Shown here: positions 34,263-42,697 of the stretch, one piece after another | Position numbering within the stretch: position 1 is the stretch's first letter | Layout: each line of letters begins with the position of its first letter | Translations under genes and position numbers: made by a program | DNA from: Propioniciclava coleopterorum | GTDB taxonomy: Bacteria > Actinomycetota > Actinomycetes > Propionibacteriales > Propionibacteriaceae | NCBI RefSeq assembly: GCF_011393335.1 | Contig: NZ_CP049865.1 | Location: forward strand, 3,607,902 to 3,671,901 | DNA length: 64,000 nt | Direction of reading: 5' to 3' | The notes under the pieces: generated by a model | Seen by the model: the letters and a program-made list of their open reading frames with translations, nothing else | Told to the model about the DNA's origin: nothing | Databases searched by the model: none

Positions 34263-35014
34263 CCCAAGTAGGCGCGGACCACGGCCAGGGAGTCGGCGAC
34301 CTCGCTGACATCGGCGAAGTCGCACTCCAGCGACACGTGACCGGCGTACCCGCGGTCGAGGACGACGCGGAGCGCGTCCAGGCTTTCGCGAGGGGCCCGC
34401 GACGGCGGCAGCCGATCCGGCCCGCTGTGGTGAACGTGCGCGATGCGGTCGACGTGGTCGGCCACGAAGGCCAGGTCCTCGTCGCTGCGGCCCGCGTGGT
34501 AGGTGTCCCACACCAGCCGGACGTCCTGCAGGCCGGCCGAGTCGAGCAGTTCGACCGCCTCCTTGAACGAGCGGGCGATGTTGGACTCGCCGGGGTTCAG
34601 CGGCTCGAGCAGCAGTTCGAGCCCGACCGCGGCGTAGGCGTCCCGTGCGACGGCGAGCCGCTGCAGGAAGGTCCGCTCGGCGACCGCCCGGTCCAGCCCC
34701 TCGGGGATGTTGCGCGCGCCGGCGCTGCCGAGCACGACGAAGGCCCCCGGCTCGGCCTCGCGCGCCAGCGCGGCGGCGGTCGCGTCCAGGTAGGACGCGA
34801 ACAGATCGGGCGAGGCGTCCGGGACGCTCAGCTTCACGGCTCCGGCGAACAGCACCACGAACGAGGGGTGCAGCCCGTCGCCGGGGTCCAGCGCCGTCAC
34901 CACGTCGTCCTCGACGCGGACGTAGTTGCCCACGACGTAGGGCTCCACGAAGTCCGCGCCCGCGTCGCGGACCGCCGAAGCGTCCGTCAGATCCCGCCAC
35001 ACCACACCCAGCAT
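34241..35014 (-). CDS. Sugar phosphate isomerase/epimerase (TIM barrel)
   Basis: 257 residues, xylose isomerase-like fold: GLELLLEPLNPGESNIARSF (Glu ligand), VRLVWDTYHAGRS (Asp/His), IAHVHHSGPDR and HVSLECDFADV (Glu). This hydroxypyruvate isomerase/tagatose epimerase-like set binds a divalent metal. ATG 35014 chosen because GGGAGG lies 6 bases before it; the frame is open to 35065. Second such enzyme next to the LysR cluster; probably the same pathway though on its own transcript. Confidence 0.85.
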   Translation of the reverse strand: MLGVVWRDLTDASAVRDAGADFVEPYVVGNYVRVEDDVVTALDPGDGLHPSFVVLFAGAVKLSVPDASPDLFASYLDATAAALAREAEPGAFVVLGSAGARNIPEGLDRAVAERTFLQRLAVARDAYAAVGLELLLEPLNPGESNIARSFKEAVELLDSAGLQDVRLVWDTYHAGRSDEDLAFVADHVDRIAHVHHSGPDRLPPSRAPRESLDALRVVLDRGYAGHVSLECDFADVSEVADSLAVVRAYLGQEPANA

Positions 35015-35124
35015 CGTCGCCTCCCGGTCGATCGGAACGGCCACGACCCTAGCGACTCCGGGCACGCTGTTTCACGCTGTCGCACGAGGTTTCCGTCGCG
35101 AACATGCCCCCAGGAGATCTCCGC

Positions 35125-36446
35125 TCAGACGACCCGCAACCGCAGCCCGTAGAACAGGCCCACGGCCTGGGTGCGCGTCACTGTGACAGCCAGACGTGAC
35201 GCCTCCACCCGTGGGATGGTCGCGGTCTGGCAGGTCGTCCTCTTGCCGTATGTGCCGATCGTGACATTGGTGCCGGCGAAGACCAGACGCGCATTCATCG
35301 CATCACCGGTCAGGCAGGCCTCCACGCGGCGTCCGATGTTCTGCCGCAGGAACTGCGCCAGCGCGTTGTCGGGGTGCCTCCCGCCAGCGAGGTCCAGCCG
35401 ATTCCGTTACTGGAGAACCTGAGCGCCTGAGCCCCGTTCACGGTGGTCATCACACCCGCGGGCCCCTGGTACGAGTCGATGTCGCTCGGCCCGATGCTCA
35501 GCGATGTCGCCCGGGCGGTGTGGAAGTCCGCCAGCATGAGCTTGCTGAATCCACCCCAGCCGTGGCCCACCTGTCGGCTCGCGCTGTACGGGTGCGTGAC
35601 GCTGCGGCTGTTGGTGTAGCTCAGCAGCACACCGTCGTCGCGAACTGCGAGGACGTCGGGCCAGCCATCCCCCGTCGTGTCCCCCACTACGATGGTGCGC
35701 ATACCATCCCAACCCCACCCGATCTGCCTCCCCGGCCCGACGATGCTGGTCGGGATGGTTCCCCACGCCCCGGCGCCCCGATTGAGGTAGAGCCAGAGTG
35801 CACCGTCATCGCGGCGGCCGATGATGTCGGCGAAGCCGTCACGGTTCATGTCCGCCAAGGAGATCTCCTTGAACGATCCCCATCCATGGCCCACGGGTGC
35901 GCCGAAACCGCCGAAGGTGCCATTCCCAGGCTCGGCCAGGCTGCTCAACTCGACGAAGAGCCGACCGTCGGCCGACACACGCAGCAGGTCGTCGACCCCG
36001 TCGCCGTTGAGGTCGCCGGCGGCCACCAGACGCGTCCCTGCGGGGATGGAGGCACGGACGGTGGACGCCAACGGGCCGCTGCCGCTCCAGGTGTTGACGT
36101 ACACGCGGGCGTCCTGGTTCACGGTGGAGTCGACGACGGGCGGGGCGGCGAAGACGTCGGAACGACCGTCTCCGTCGAAATCGCCGGCCACGACGGTACC
36201 GAAGCCGTCCCAGCCGTGCCCCAGTTGAACCGAACCGCCGGAGTAAGGCGCTGATACCGAACCGGTGTTGCGGTAGAGGAGCAAGTCACCGTCGCCGCGC
36301 ACTGCGAGCAGGTCGAGCTTGTTCGGGGCCCCGGTGATGGCCGCGTGCGCATCGGTGGGGGCGGTCAGTGCGAGACCGGCGGCGAGCACGACCGCCAGAC
36401 CGGCGGCGATCGCTCGGTGGCGCAGTCGGGTGAGGGTGGGACGCAT
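35125..36446 (-). pseudogene. Secreted FG-GAP/VCBS repeat protein (single-base frameshift near C-terminus)
   Basis: Sec signal peptide with cleavage near AHA-A (residue 35), then five or six FG-GAP-like calcium-binding repeats (AGDFDGDGRSDVF, AGDLNGDGVDDLL, ADMNRDGFADII, GDTTGDGWPDVL), a probable beta-propeller. From ATG 36446 the frame is lost at LAGGTP; adding one base in the GGGG run at 35371-35374 gives DNALAQFLRQNIGRRVEACLTGDAMNARLVFAG and a further 80 residues to a stop at 35125. That C-terminal domain has no repeats. May bind glycans or another surface; role unknown. Promoter region toward the maturase is 174 bases. Confidence 0.78.
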
Positions 36447-36620
36447 CGGCGAACTCCGTTCAGAGACATCGGGACAGCCGTCGGCAGCCTAACAACGTTC
36501 TTCTCGCTGTCGCAGTGCCGTCCGCACGTCGCACGCATGCCTCGCTTCACACCACGGGCGAACTGTGCTCGCCGTAGACTGGAGCCACCCAGCCATCGCC
36601 TAGACCAGGAGTGCGCCCCC

Positions 36621-37873
36621 ATGTCGCAGCAGCCTGCCAGTGCCGCGCGGCGTCCGTTCTCGCTGATCGTCAAGCCCACCGGCGCGGCCTGCAACCTCGA
36701 CTGCAGCTACTGCTTCTTCCTGTCCAAGGAGGCGCTGTGGGACGCCCGCGCCCAGGCGATGGACGCCGGGACGCTGCGGGCCTGGCTGACCAACCACCTC
36801 GACGCGCAGCCCGACGGGCCGGTGACCATCGGCTGGCAGGGGGCGAGCCCACGCTGCGCGGGCTGGACTTCTTCCGCGACGCCGTCGCGCTGGCCGAGGA
36901 ACTCAAGCGACCCCGCCAGCAGGTCCAGCACGCGATCCAGACCAACGCCACCCTCATCGACGACGCCTGGGGCGCGTTCCTGGCCGAGCACCGCTTCCTC
37001 GTCGGGGTGAGCCTCGACGGCCCCGCTCCCCTGCACGACCTGTACCGCGTCAACCGCGCCGGGCGGGGCACGCACGCCCAGGTCGTCCGCGGGCTGCGCG
37101 TGCTGCAGGCCCACGGCGTCGAGCACAACATCCTGTGCACGGTCCACGCTGGCAACGCCGCGCATCCGCTGGAGGTGTACCGGCACTTCCGCGACGACCT
37201 GGGCGCCGAGTTCATCCAGTTCATCCCGATCGTGGAGCGCGTCGAGCCCGGCCAGGAGGCGGTGGCCGAGGCCGGCTACCGCGACGACGCCGGCCGGCAC
37301 GTGCTCTACCGGCAGCGCGGCACCGGCGTCACCTCCCGGACCGTCGATCCCGCCGCCTACGGCGCCTTCCTCAACGCGATCTTCGACGAGTGGGTGAGCC
37401 GCGACGTCGGGTCGGTGTTCATCCAGGACGTCGACGTGGCCCTGGGTGCCCTGTTCGGCCGGTACAGCCTGTGCGTCCACGCGCCCACCTGCGGCGACGC
37501 CCTGGCGATGGAGCACAACGGCGACGTCTACTCGTGCGACCACTTCGTCGAGCCCGACCACCGGCTGGGCAACGTCGCCACCGACTCCTTCGCCGACATG
37601 CTGAACCAGCCCTTCCAGCGGGAGTTCGGCCGCTCGAAGGCGACGGCGCTCCCCGCGCAGTGCCTCGCCTGCCCGGTGCGCTGGGCCTGCCACGGCGGCT
37701 GCCCGAAGGACCGGTTCGCCACCACGGCGTCCGGGGAGCCGGGGCTGAACTACCTGTGCGCCGGGTACGAGGCGTTCTACACCCACATCACGCCGGCGCT
37801 GCGCGCGATGGGCGACCTGCTGCGGCAGGGGCGTCCGGCCGCCGACATCATGGGGGCCGCCCCGCGGGGCTGA
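36621..37873 (+). pseudogene. Anaerobic sulfatase-maturating radical SAM enzyme (anSME), single-base frameshift
   Basis: Converts the active-site Cys or Ser of sulfatases to formylglycine. Radical SAM cluster C-x3-C-x2-C is at residues 24-31 (CNLDCSYC); the C-terminal SPASM region carries further cluster cysteines (CVHAPTCGDAL, YSCDHF, CLACPVRWACHGGCPKDR). The frame breaks at TIGWQG; one G added to the five-G run at 36839-36843 restores WQGGEPTLRGLDFF, the expected GGEP motif, and the frame to 37873 (about 417 residues). Lies at the edge of a locus with four sulfatases, which are its likely clients. Break almost certainly technical. Confidence 0.87.
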
Positions 37874-37905
37874 GTCAGCCCGCGGGACGGCCCCCGTGAT
37901 GTGGG

Positions 37906-37928
37906 GTGGACGCCGCAGCGGCGTCCAC
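37906..37928. terminator. Hairpin terminator between anSME and sulfatase genes
   Basis: Perfect 10-bp stem GTGGACGCCG / CGGCGTCCAC with a CAG loop between convergent genes (stops at 37873 and 37936). Suited to end both transcripts. Confidence 0.7.
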
Positions 37929-37935
37929 GCCGGTG

Positions 37936-39339
37936 TCAGCCCACCCGGGAGGCGCCCTCCCCCAGCAGATCGCCCACCAGCGGATCCTTCAGCTGCGTCA
38001 GCACCGTGCGGAGCCGGTCGGTGAGCGCGTCGACCTCGTCGGGGCGCTCGGCGGCGACCTCGATCCGCTCGTACGGGTCGGCCTCGCGGTCCCACAGCTC
38101 GACGGTGCGCTCCCCGTCGGCGGCGGTGATCGCCAGCTTCCGGGTGTGCGTCCGAAGCCCGCGGACGTCGCCGCGCTGCACCGTGCCGTCCACCCGCAGG
38201 TAGAGGCTCTCGGTGGGGGTGACGGCGTCCGGCTCGTCGCGCAGGTGGGCGGTGAGGTCGACGCCGACCATGTGGTCGGGCACGTCGTCGACGCCCAGCA
38301 GCCCCAGCAGCGTCGGCGCGAGCTCGGCCGACCCCATCAGGACGCTGTCGGTCCCCGGACGCAGCGTGCCCGGCCACGCGATGATCATCGGCACGCGCAT
38401 GGACTCGTCGTAGGGCACGTTCTTGTACATCAGCCCGTGGCTGCCCAGCTGCATGCCGTGGTCGGAGGTGAAGATCACGATGGTGTTCTCGGCCAGGCCG
38501 GAGGCGTCCAGGTGGTCCAGCACGCGTCCGACCTGCTCGTCCACGCCGCGGATGGCGGCGAAGTACCCGCGGGCGGCCTTGGCCGCCTCCTCCCGCAGCG
38601 CCGGGTCGGCCGGGACGTTGGGGCGCACCAGCAGGTCGTCGGCGGTCAGATCGCGGGTGTGGGCGAAGTACTCATCCGGCACCTCGTCGAAGGGCTGGTG
38701 CGGCGGGTTGATCGACCACACCAGGCCGAACGGGGTGCCCTCGTCCCGGGCGGCCGCCGCGGCGGCGTCCAGGAAGTCGATGGCGATGCCGGCCTCGTGG
38801 CGCGGCGACCACTCCTGGACGCGGACCGGCTCGGTCTGCAGCGAGTCGGCGAGCCAGTAGTGGGGCTCCAGATGCTTGTCGCAGGCGCCGTAGGAGTACC
38901 AGAAGTCGAAGCCGTGGCGTCCCTCGGGCGGCGTCCAGCCGTCCCACACCTTGCCGTCCTCGCGGACGCCCTCGCCGACGAGCATGTCGACCTCGTCCGG
39001 CGGGTCCAGGTGCCACTTGCCGATCCAGCCGAGGTGGTAGCCCTCGTCGGCCAGGACGTCGGACCAGCACCGGATGTCGCGGCGCAGCGCGACCCCCATC
39101 GGCCCGGTGTGGGAGTTGGTGTTGAGCGGCACGCCGTTCACCCACGGGTAGGCGCCCGAGAGCAGCATGGCGCGGCAGGGGCTGCAGACGGGGTAGGTGC
39201 TGGTCGCCTCGACCAGGACGCGGCCGCGGGCGGCCAGGGCGTCCAGGTTCGGGGTGTGGACGGGATCCCCGCCGACGAAGCCGAGCGCGTCCGCGCGCCA
39301 CTGGTCGGCGATGATCAGGAGCAGGTTGGGGCGGGTCAT
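37936..39339 (-). CDS. Sulfatase (type I, formylglycine-dependent), copy 1
   Basis: 467 residues, alkaline phosphatase-like fold. Metal Asp in IIADQ, the maturation motif C-S-P-C-R at 52-56 followed by AMLLSG, and the metal-binding FTSDHG near residue 290. No signal peptide, so it should act on imported sulfated sugars in the cytoplasm after conversion by the nearby anSME. Encoded behind, and within 3 bases of, the MalG-like permease gene, so it is part of an SBP-permease-permease-sulfatase operon. Confidence 0.9.
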   Translation of the reverse strand: MTRPNLLLIIADQWRADALGFVGGDPVHTPNLDALAARGRVLVEATSTYPVCSPCRAMLLSGAYPWVNGVPLNTNSHTGPMGVALRRDIRCWSDVLADEGYHLGWIGKWHLDPPDEVDMLVGEGVREDGKVWDGWTPPEGRHGFDFWYSYGACDKHLEPHYWLADSLQTEPVRVQEWSPRHEAGIAIDFLDAAAAAARDEGTPFGLVWSINPPHQPFDEVPDEYFAHTRDLTADDLLVRPNVPADPALREEAAKAARGYFAAIRGVDEQVGRVLDHLDASGLAENTIVIFTSDHGMQLGSHGLMYKNVPYDESMRVPMIIAWPGTLRPGTDSVLMGSAELAPTLLGLLGVDDVPDHMVGVDLTAHLRDEPDAVTPTESLYLRVDGTVQRGDVRGLRTHTRKLAITAADGERTVELWDREADPYERIEVAAERPDEVDALTDRLRTVLTQLKDPLVGDLLGEGASRVG

Positions 39340-39341
39340 CG

Positions 39342-40220
39342 TCACTTGCCCATCCCCAGCGTCAGGCCCTCGGACAGGTTGCGGCCCAGCCACAGGTACA
39401 CGACCAGCATCGGGAAGATCACGATGACCAGGCCGGCGAACAGGCCGCCCCAGTCGGCGCCCGAGTAGGTCTGCTGCTGCACGAACGCGATCAGGGCGAC
39501 CGGCAGGGTGTAGTTGCGGGTCGACTGCAGCAACGTCATGGCCAGCAGCGTCTCGTTCCAGTGCGCGATCAACTGCAGGACGAAGGCGGTCAGGATGCCG
39601 CCCTTGGCCAGCGGCAGCATGATCGTGAAGAACGTCCGGGACGCCGAGACCCCGTCGATCGCCGCAGCCTCCTCCAGTTCCTTGGGCAGGCTGCGGAAGA
39701 AGCCGGTGAGCAGGAAAAGCGTGAACGGGATCGAGGTGCCGACGTACACCAGCACCAGCCCGCCCAGGTTGTTGGTCAGCCCGGCGTAGTTCAGCATGAC
39801 GAACAGCGGGATCAGCACGACCTGCAGCGGCACGCCCAGGCCCAGCACGAAGTACATGGTGAGCGAGTTGGTGATCCAGGTCTCGTACCGGCTGAGCCAG
39901 TACGCGGCCGGCGCCGAGACCGCCACGATCAGGACGGCCGAGACGACCGCGGTCCAGGTGGAGTTCCAGGCTGCCTGGGCGAACCCGGAGTCGTTCCAGG
40001 CGGTGACGTAGTTGCCGAACTCGAGCGAGGTGGGCAGGCCCCACGGCTCCTGCAGGATGGCGCGGGTGTCGCGGAACGACTGGACGAGCACCCAGACGAG
40101 CAGGGCGACGATCCCGACGACGAAGAGCCAGACGGCCCCCACGCCGATGGAGCGTCCCACCGAGTCGCCCCCGAGCGGGTTCTGACGGCGCCTCGTGCGC
40201 CCCTTCACATTGGTGGTCAT
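39342..40220 (-). CDS. Carbohydrate ABC transporter permease (MalG-like), GAG locus
   Basis: 292 residues, six membrane segments, EAA loop EEAAAIDGVSASRTFFTIMLPL. Starts 9 bases after its partner permease. Together they should carry oligosaccharides released by the extracellular lyase; no ATPase is encoded in the locus. Confidence 0.9.
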   Translation of the reverse strand: MTTNVKGRTRRRQNPLGGDSVGRSIGVGAVWLFVVGIVALLVWVLVQSFRDTRAILQEPWGLPTSLEFGNYVTAWNDSGFAQAAWNSTWTAVVSAVLIVAVSAPAAYWLSRYETWITNSLTMYFVLGLGVPLQVVLIPLFVMLNYAGLTNNLGGLVLVYVGTSIPFTLFLLTGFFRSLPKELEEAAAIDGVSASRTFFTIMLPLAKGGILTAFVLQLIAHWNETLLAMTLLQSTRNYTLPVALIAFVQQQTYSGADWGGLFAGLVIVIFPMLVVYLWLGRNLSEGLTLGMGK

Positions 40221-40229
40221 GGGGGCTCC

Positions 40230-41213
40230 TTAGAATTCGATCACTTCGCGTCGCGTGGCGCGGCGCAGCAGCAGGACGAGGATGCTCACCAGGAGCAGCG
40301 AGAAGATCGCGCTGGCGGCGCCGGCGCCGAAGGCCGGCACGGACTCACCGGAGAAGGCGGTCGCGTAGGTGTAGACCGCCGCCGTCCACGTCTGGGTCGG
40401 GGGCACGCCGGAGCCCACGGCTCCGCCGAAGATCCACACGATCTCGAAGATCTTGACCGAGGAGATGGTCCACAGCACCGCGCACACCGCGAAGACGTCC
40501 CAGGTCAGGGGCAGGATCACGTAGCGCAGCCGCTGCCAGGCGTTGGCCCCGGCCAGCGCGCAGTCCTCGTAGAAGTACGGCGGGATCCGGTCCACGCCGG
40601 CCATGAGGATCGTGGTGTAGTAGCCGACGGTGACCAGCACCATCGTGAGCATGATCAGGCCGAACATGTTGTCGCGGGCCAGCCACTCGGGCGGGTTCTG
40701 GACGCCGATGGCGCGCAGCGCCGCGTTGACGAGGCCGCCGGGGTTGAAGATGAAGCCGGCCAGCACGCCGTAGACCAGCGCGTTCACCAGGTGCGGGAAG
40801 AAGATGACCGCGCGGGCCGTCTTCCGGCCGGCCATGTCGCGCAGCACCAGCGACATGGCGAACGCCAGGATGAAGATCGCGCCGCCGACGATGAACAGCA
40901 TCATGAGCGTGTTCACCAGCGACTGGATGAAGATCCGGTCGCCCAGGAGGCTGATGTAGTTCTGGAAGCCGACGAACGTCATCGGACCCGAACCGGCCCA
41001 CTTGTTGAGGCTGATCCAGAACGCGGCCCCGATCGGGATCACGAACAGCACGGTGTAGAGGACGATGGCGGGCAGCACGAAGGGGGCGAACAGGCGGCGG
41101 TGGCCCGCCGCGAGCGAACCGACCTGCTTGCGCGTCGACCGCGTCCGGACCCGCCGGCCCGGCGCGCGAGGCGCCGGGGCGGCGGTTTCGAGGGTGGAGG
41201 GGGTGGCAGTCAT
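40230..41213 (-). CDS. Carbohydrate ABC transporter permease (MalF-like), GAG locus
   Basis: 327 residues with a 40-residue basic cytosolic leader and six membrane segments. The EAA-like loop reads YEDCALAGANAWQRLRYVILPL, a somewhat divergent version. ATG 41213 shares its A with the stop of the binding-protein gene (TGATG). Confidence 0.9.
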   Translation of the reverse strand: MTATPSTLETAAPAPRAPGRRVRTRSTRKQVGSLAAGHRRLFAPFVLPAIVLYTVLFVIPIGAAFWISLNKWAGSGPMTFVGFQNYISLLGDRIFIQSLVNTLMMLFIVGGAIFILAFAMSLVLRDMAGRKTARAVIFFPHLVNALVYGVLAGFIFNPGGLVNAALRAIGVQNPPEWLARDNMFGLIMLTMVLVTVGYYTTILMAGVDRIPPYFYEDCALAGANAWQRLRYVILPLTWDVFAVCAVLWTISSVKIFEIVWIFGGAVGSGVPPTQTWTAAVYTYATAFSGESVPAFGAGAASAIFSLLLVSILVLLLRRATRREVIEF

Positions 41214-42535
41214 CACTTGCCCTGGCTCTTCCAGTAGGCGGCCTGCTCGGTGACCATGCGGTCGATGAACTGGTCGGCGCTGATCTTGCCGCCGAACAGC
41301 TCGTCGTCGGCCGGCCAGAACACCTTCTCGTTGTAGCCGGTGAACGCGACGCCGTCGTTCTGCTGGTGGTAGTCCTTGGCCTTGGCCAGCGCGTCCTGCA
41401 CCGACTTCAGCTCGGGGGCGGTCGACGCGTCCTCGCGCATCGGGATGCCCTTGGCCTCGGTGCCCCAGGCGTCCTGGAACTCCTTCTTCATCAGGGTGGC
41501 GGCGAAGGCCTGCGCCGAGGCGGCGTTCTTGGCCTTCTTGGGCACCATGAAGCCGGAGAAGTCGGCGCGCAGGCTCTGCTCCGACCCGGTCTTGGGGAAC
41601 GGGAAGCTGTCGTACTCGAAGCCGCTGGCGGCGTAGGTGCCCGACTCGGTGGGCAGCCACGAGCCCATGAACATGAACACGGCCTCGTTGTTGGCCCAGC
41701 GCTGCTGCTGCGCCGGCCACTTGCTGGCGGTGTAGCCGTCGATGATCAGGCCGCTCTTGGCGAGCTGCTCGACCTTCTTGGCGGCGTCCACGGCGATCTG
41801 GTCGCGCCACTTGGCGCCGGTGACGTCCTCGGAGATCTTGAGCTGCGAGCCGTGGCCACCGCCGCGGACGATCAGCGTCGACAGGAAGCCGGCGTTGTAG
41901 CCGCCGACGTCGCCGTCGGCCGCGAGGGGGATGAGGCCCTTGGCCTTGTAGCCCTCCATCATGGCGATCCACTCGTCCCACGTCTGCGGCGGGTTGGCCT
42001 TGATCTCGGGGAACTTCGCGGCGTTGTACCACACGGCGTCCGACTGCACCTGGTAGGGCATCATCCACGGGGCGCCGGAGTCGGTCATGATCGGGACGCC
42101 GTCGAGGTACTTCTGGGGCACGTAGGACTTCAGCGGCTTGCCGTCGACGTCGGCGTTCCACGCCTCGGTCAGGGCGAGCGCCTGGTCGGTGGCGACCATG
42201 GCGGCGTAGGCCTTGGAGTAGGGGCCGTCGACCAGGTCGGGGACGGTGTTGGTGTTCAGGGCCGGCACGAGCTTCTGCAGGTTGTTGCGGCCCTGCCACT
42301 CGACCTCGACCTTGACGTTGTTCGCCTTCTCGTAGGCCTCGAGGGCGCGGGCGATCACCTTCTGCTGCGGCTCGCCCTCCTTCCACATGGACCAGTAGGT
42401 GAAGGTGCCGTTGGCGGCACCCGGGGCGCCGCCACCACCGGGAGCGGCGGCGGGGCCGTTGGAGCAGCCGGCCAGGGTGAGGCCGACGCCGGTGGCCGCG
42501 GCGAGTGACAGGAAGCTCCGTCGTGTGTAGGTCAT
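41213..42535 (-). CDS. Extracellular solute-binding lipoprotein, GAG locus
   Basis: 440 residues, family-1 sugar-binding protein. Tat-type signal TRRSFLS, lipobox LAGC with Cys24, a Gly/Ala/Pro linker, then the mature domain (TWDEWIAMMEGYKAKGLIPLA, WANNEAVFMFMGSWLPTE). First gene of the importer-sulfatase operon. Inferred ligand is a glycosaminoglycan-derived oligosaccharide, from the PL8 lyase and sulfatases nearby. Confidence 0.9.
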   Translation of the reverse strand: MTYTRRSFLSLAAATGVGLTLAGCSNGPAAAPGGGGAPGAANGTFTYWSMWKEGEPQQKVIARALEAYEKANNVKVEVEWQGRNNLQKLVPALNTNTVPDLVDGPYSKAYAAMVATDQALALTEAWNADVDGKPLKSYVPQKYLDGVPIMTDSGAPWMMPYQVQSDAVWYNAAKFPEIKANPPQTWDEWIAMMEGYKAKGLIPLAADGDVGGYNAGFLSTLIVRGGGHGSQLKISEDVTGAKWRDQIAVDAAKKVEQLAKSGLIIDGYTASKWPAQQQRWANNEAVFMFMGSWLPTESGTYAASGFEYDSFPFPKTGSEQSLRADFSGFMVPKKAKNAASAQAFAATLMKKEFQDAWGTEAKGIPMREDASTAPELKSVQDALAKAKDYHQQNDGVAFTGYNEKVFWPADDELFGGKISADQFIDRMVTEQAAYWKSQGK

Positions 42536-42600
42536 CGTTGATCCTTTCGATCGTGCGCAACGGTGCGGTTCATCGCCTTCGTGGGTTCCCGCGACCAGGC

Positions 42601-42680
42601 GACTTTCGATAGACTGTAGTAAATCTCAGCGAAGCAGGTCCAGAGCACTTCGGCCCATTGCTTACTTATTGCTACTTTCT
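42601..42680. promoter_or_regulatory. Divergent AT-rich promoter region with 11-bp direct repeats
   Basis: The 162-base gap between the divergent importer operon and DUF2264 gene contains an AT-rich island. Two adjacent 11-bp repeats, ATTGCTTACTT at 42657 and ATTGCTACTTT at 42668, end 8 bases before the AGGAGG ribosome site of the DUF2264 gene. Candidate binding site for one of the locus regulators; not proven. Confidence 0.4.
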
Positions 42681-42697
42681 GCGCCAGGAGGCACACC

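Noticed and set aside
36601..36857. anSME as two separate short genes
   Set aside because: The two frames join exactly at the conserved GGEP motif in a G run, so this is one frameshifted gene.
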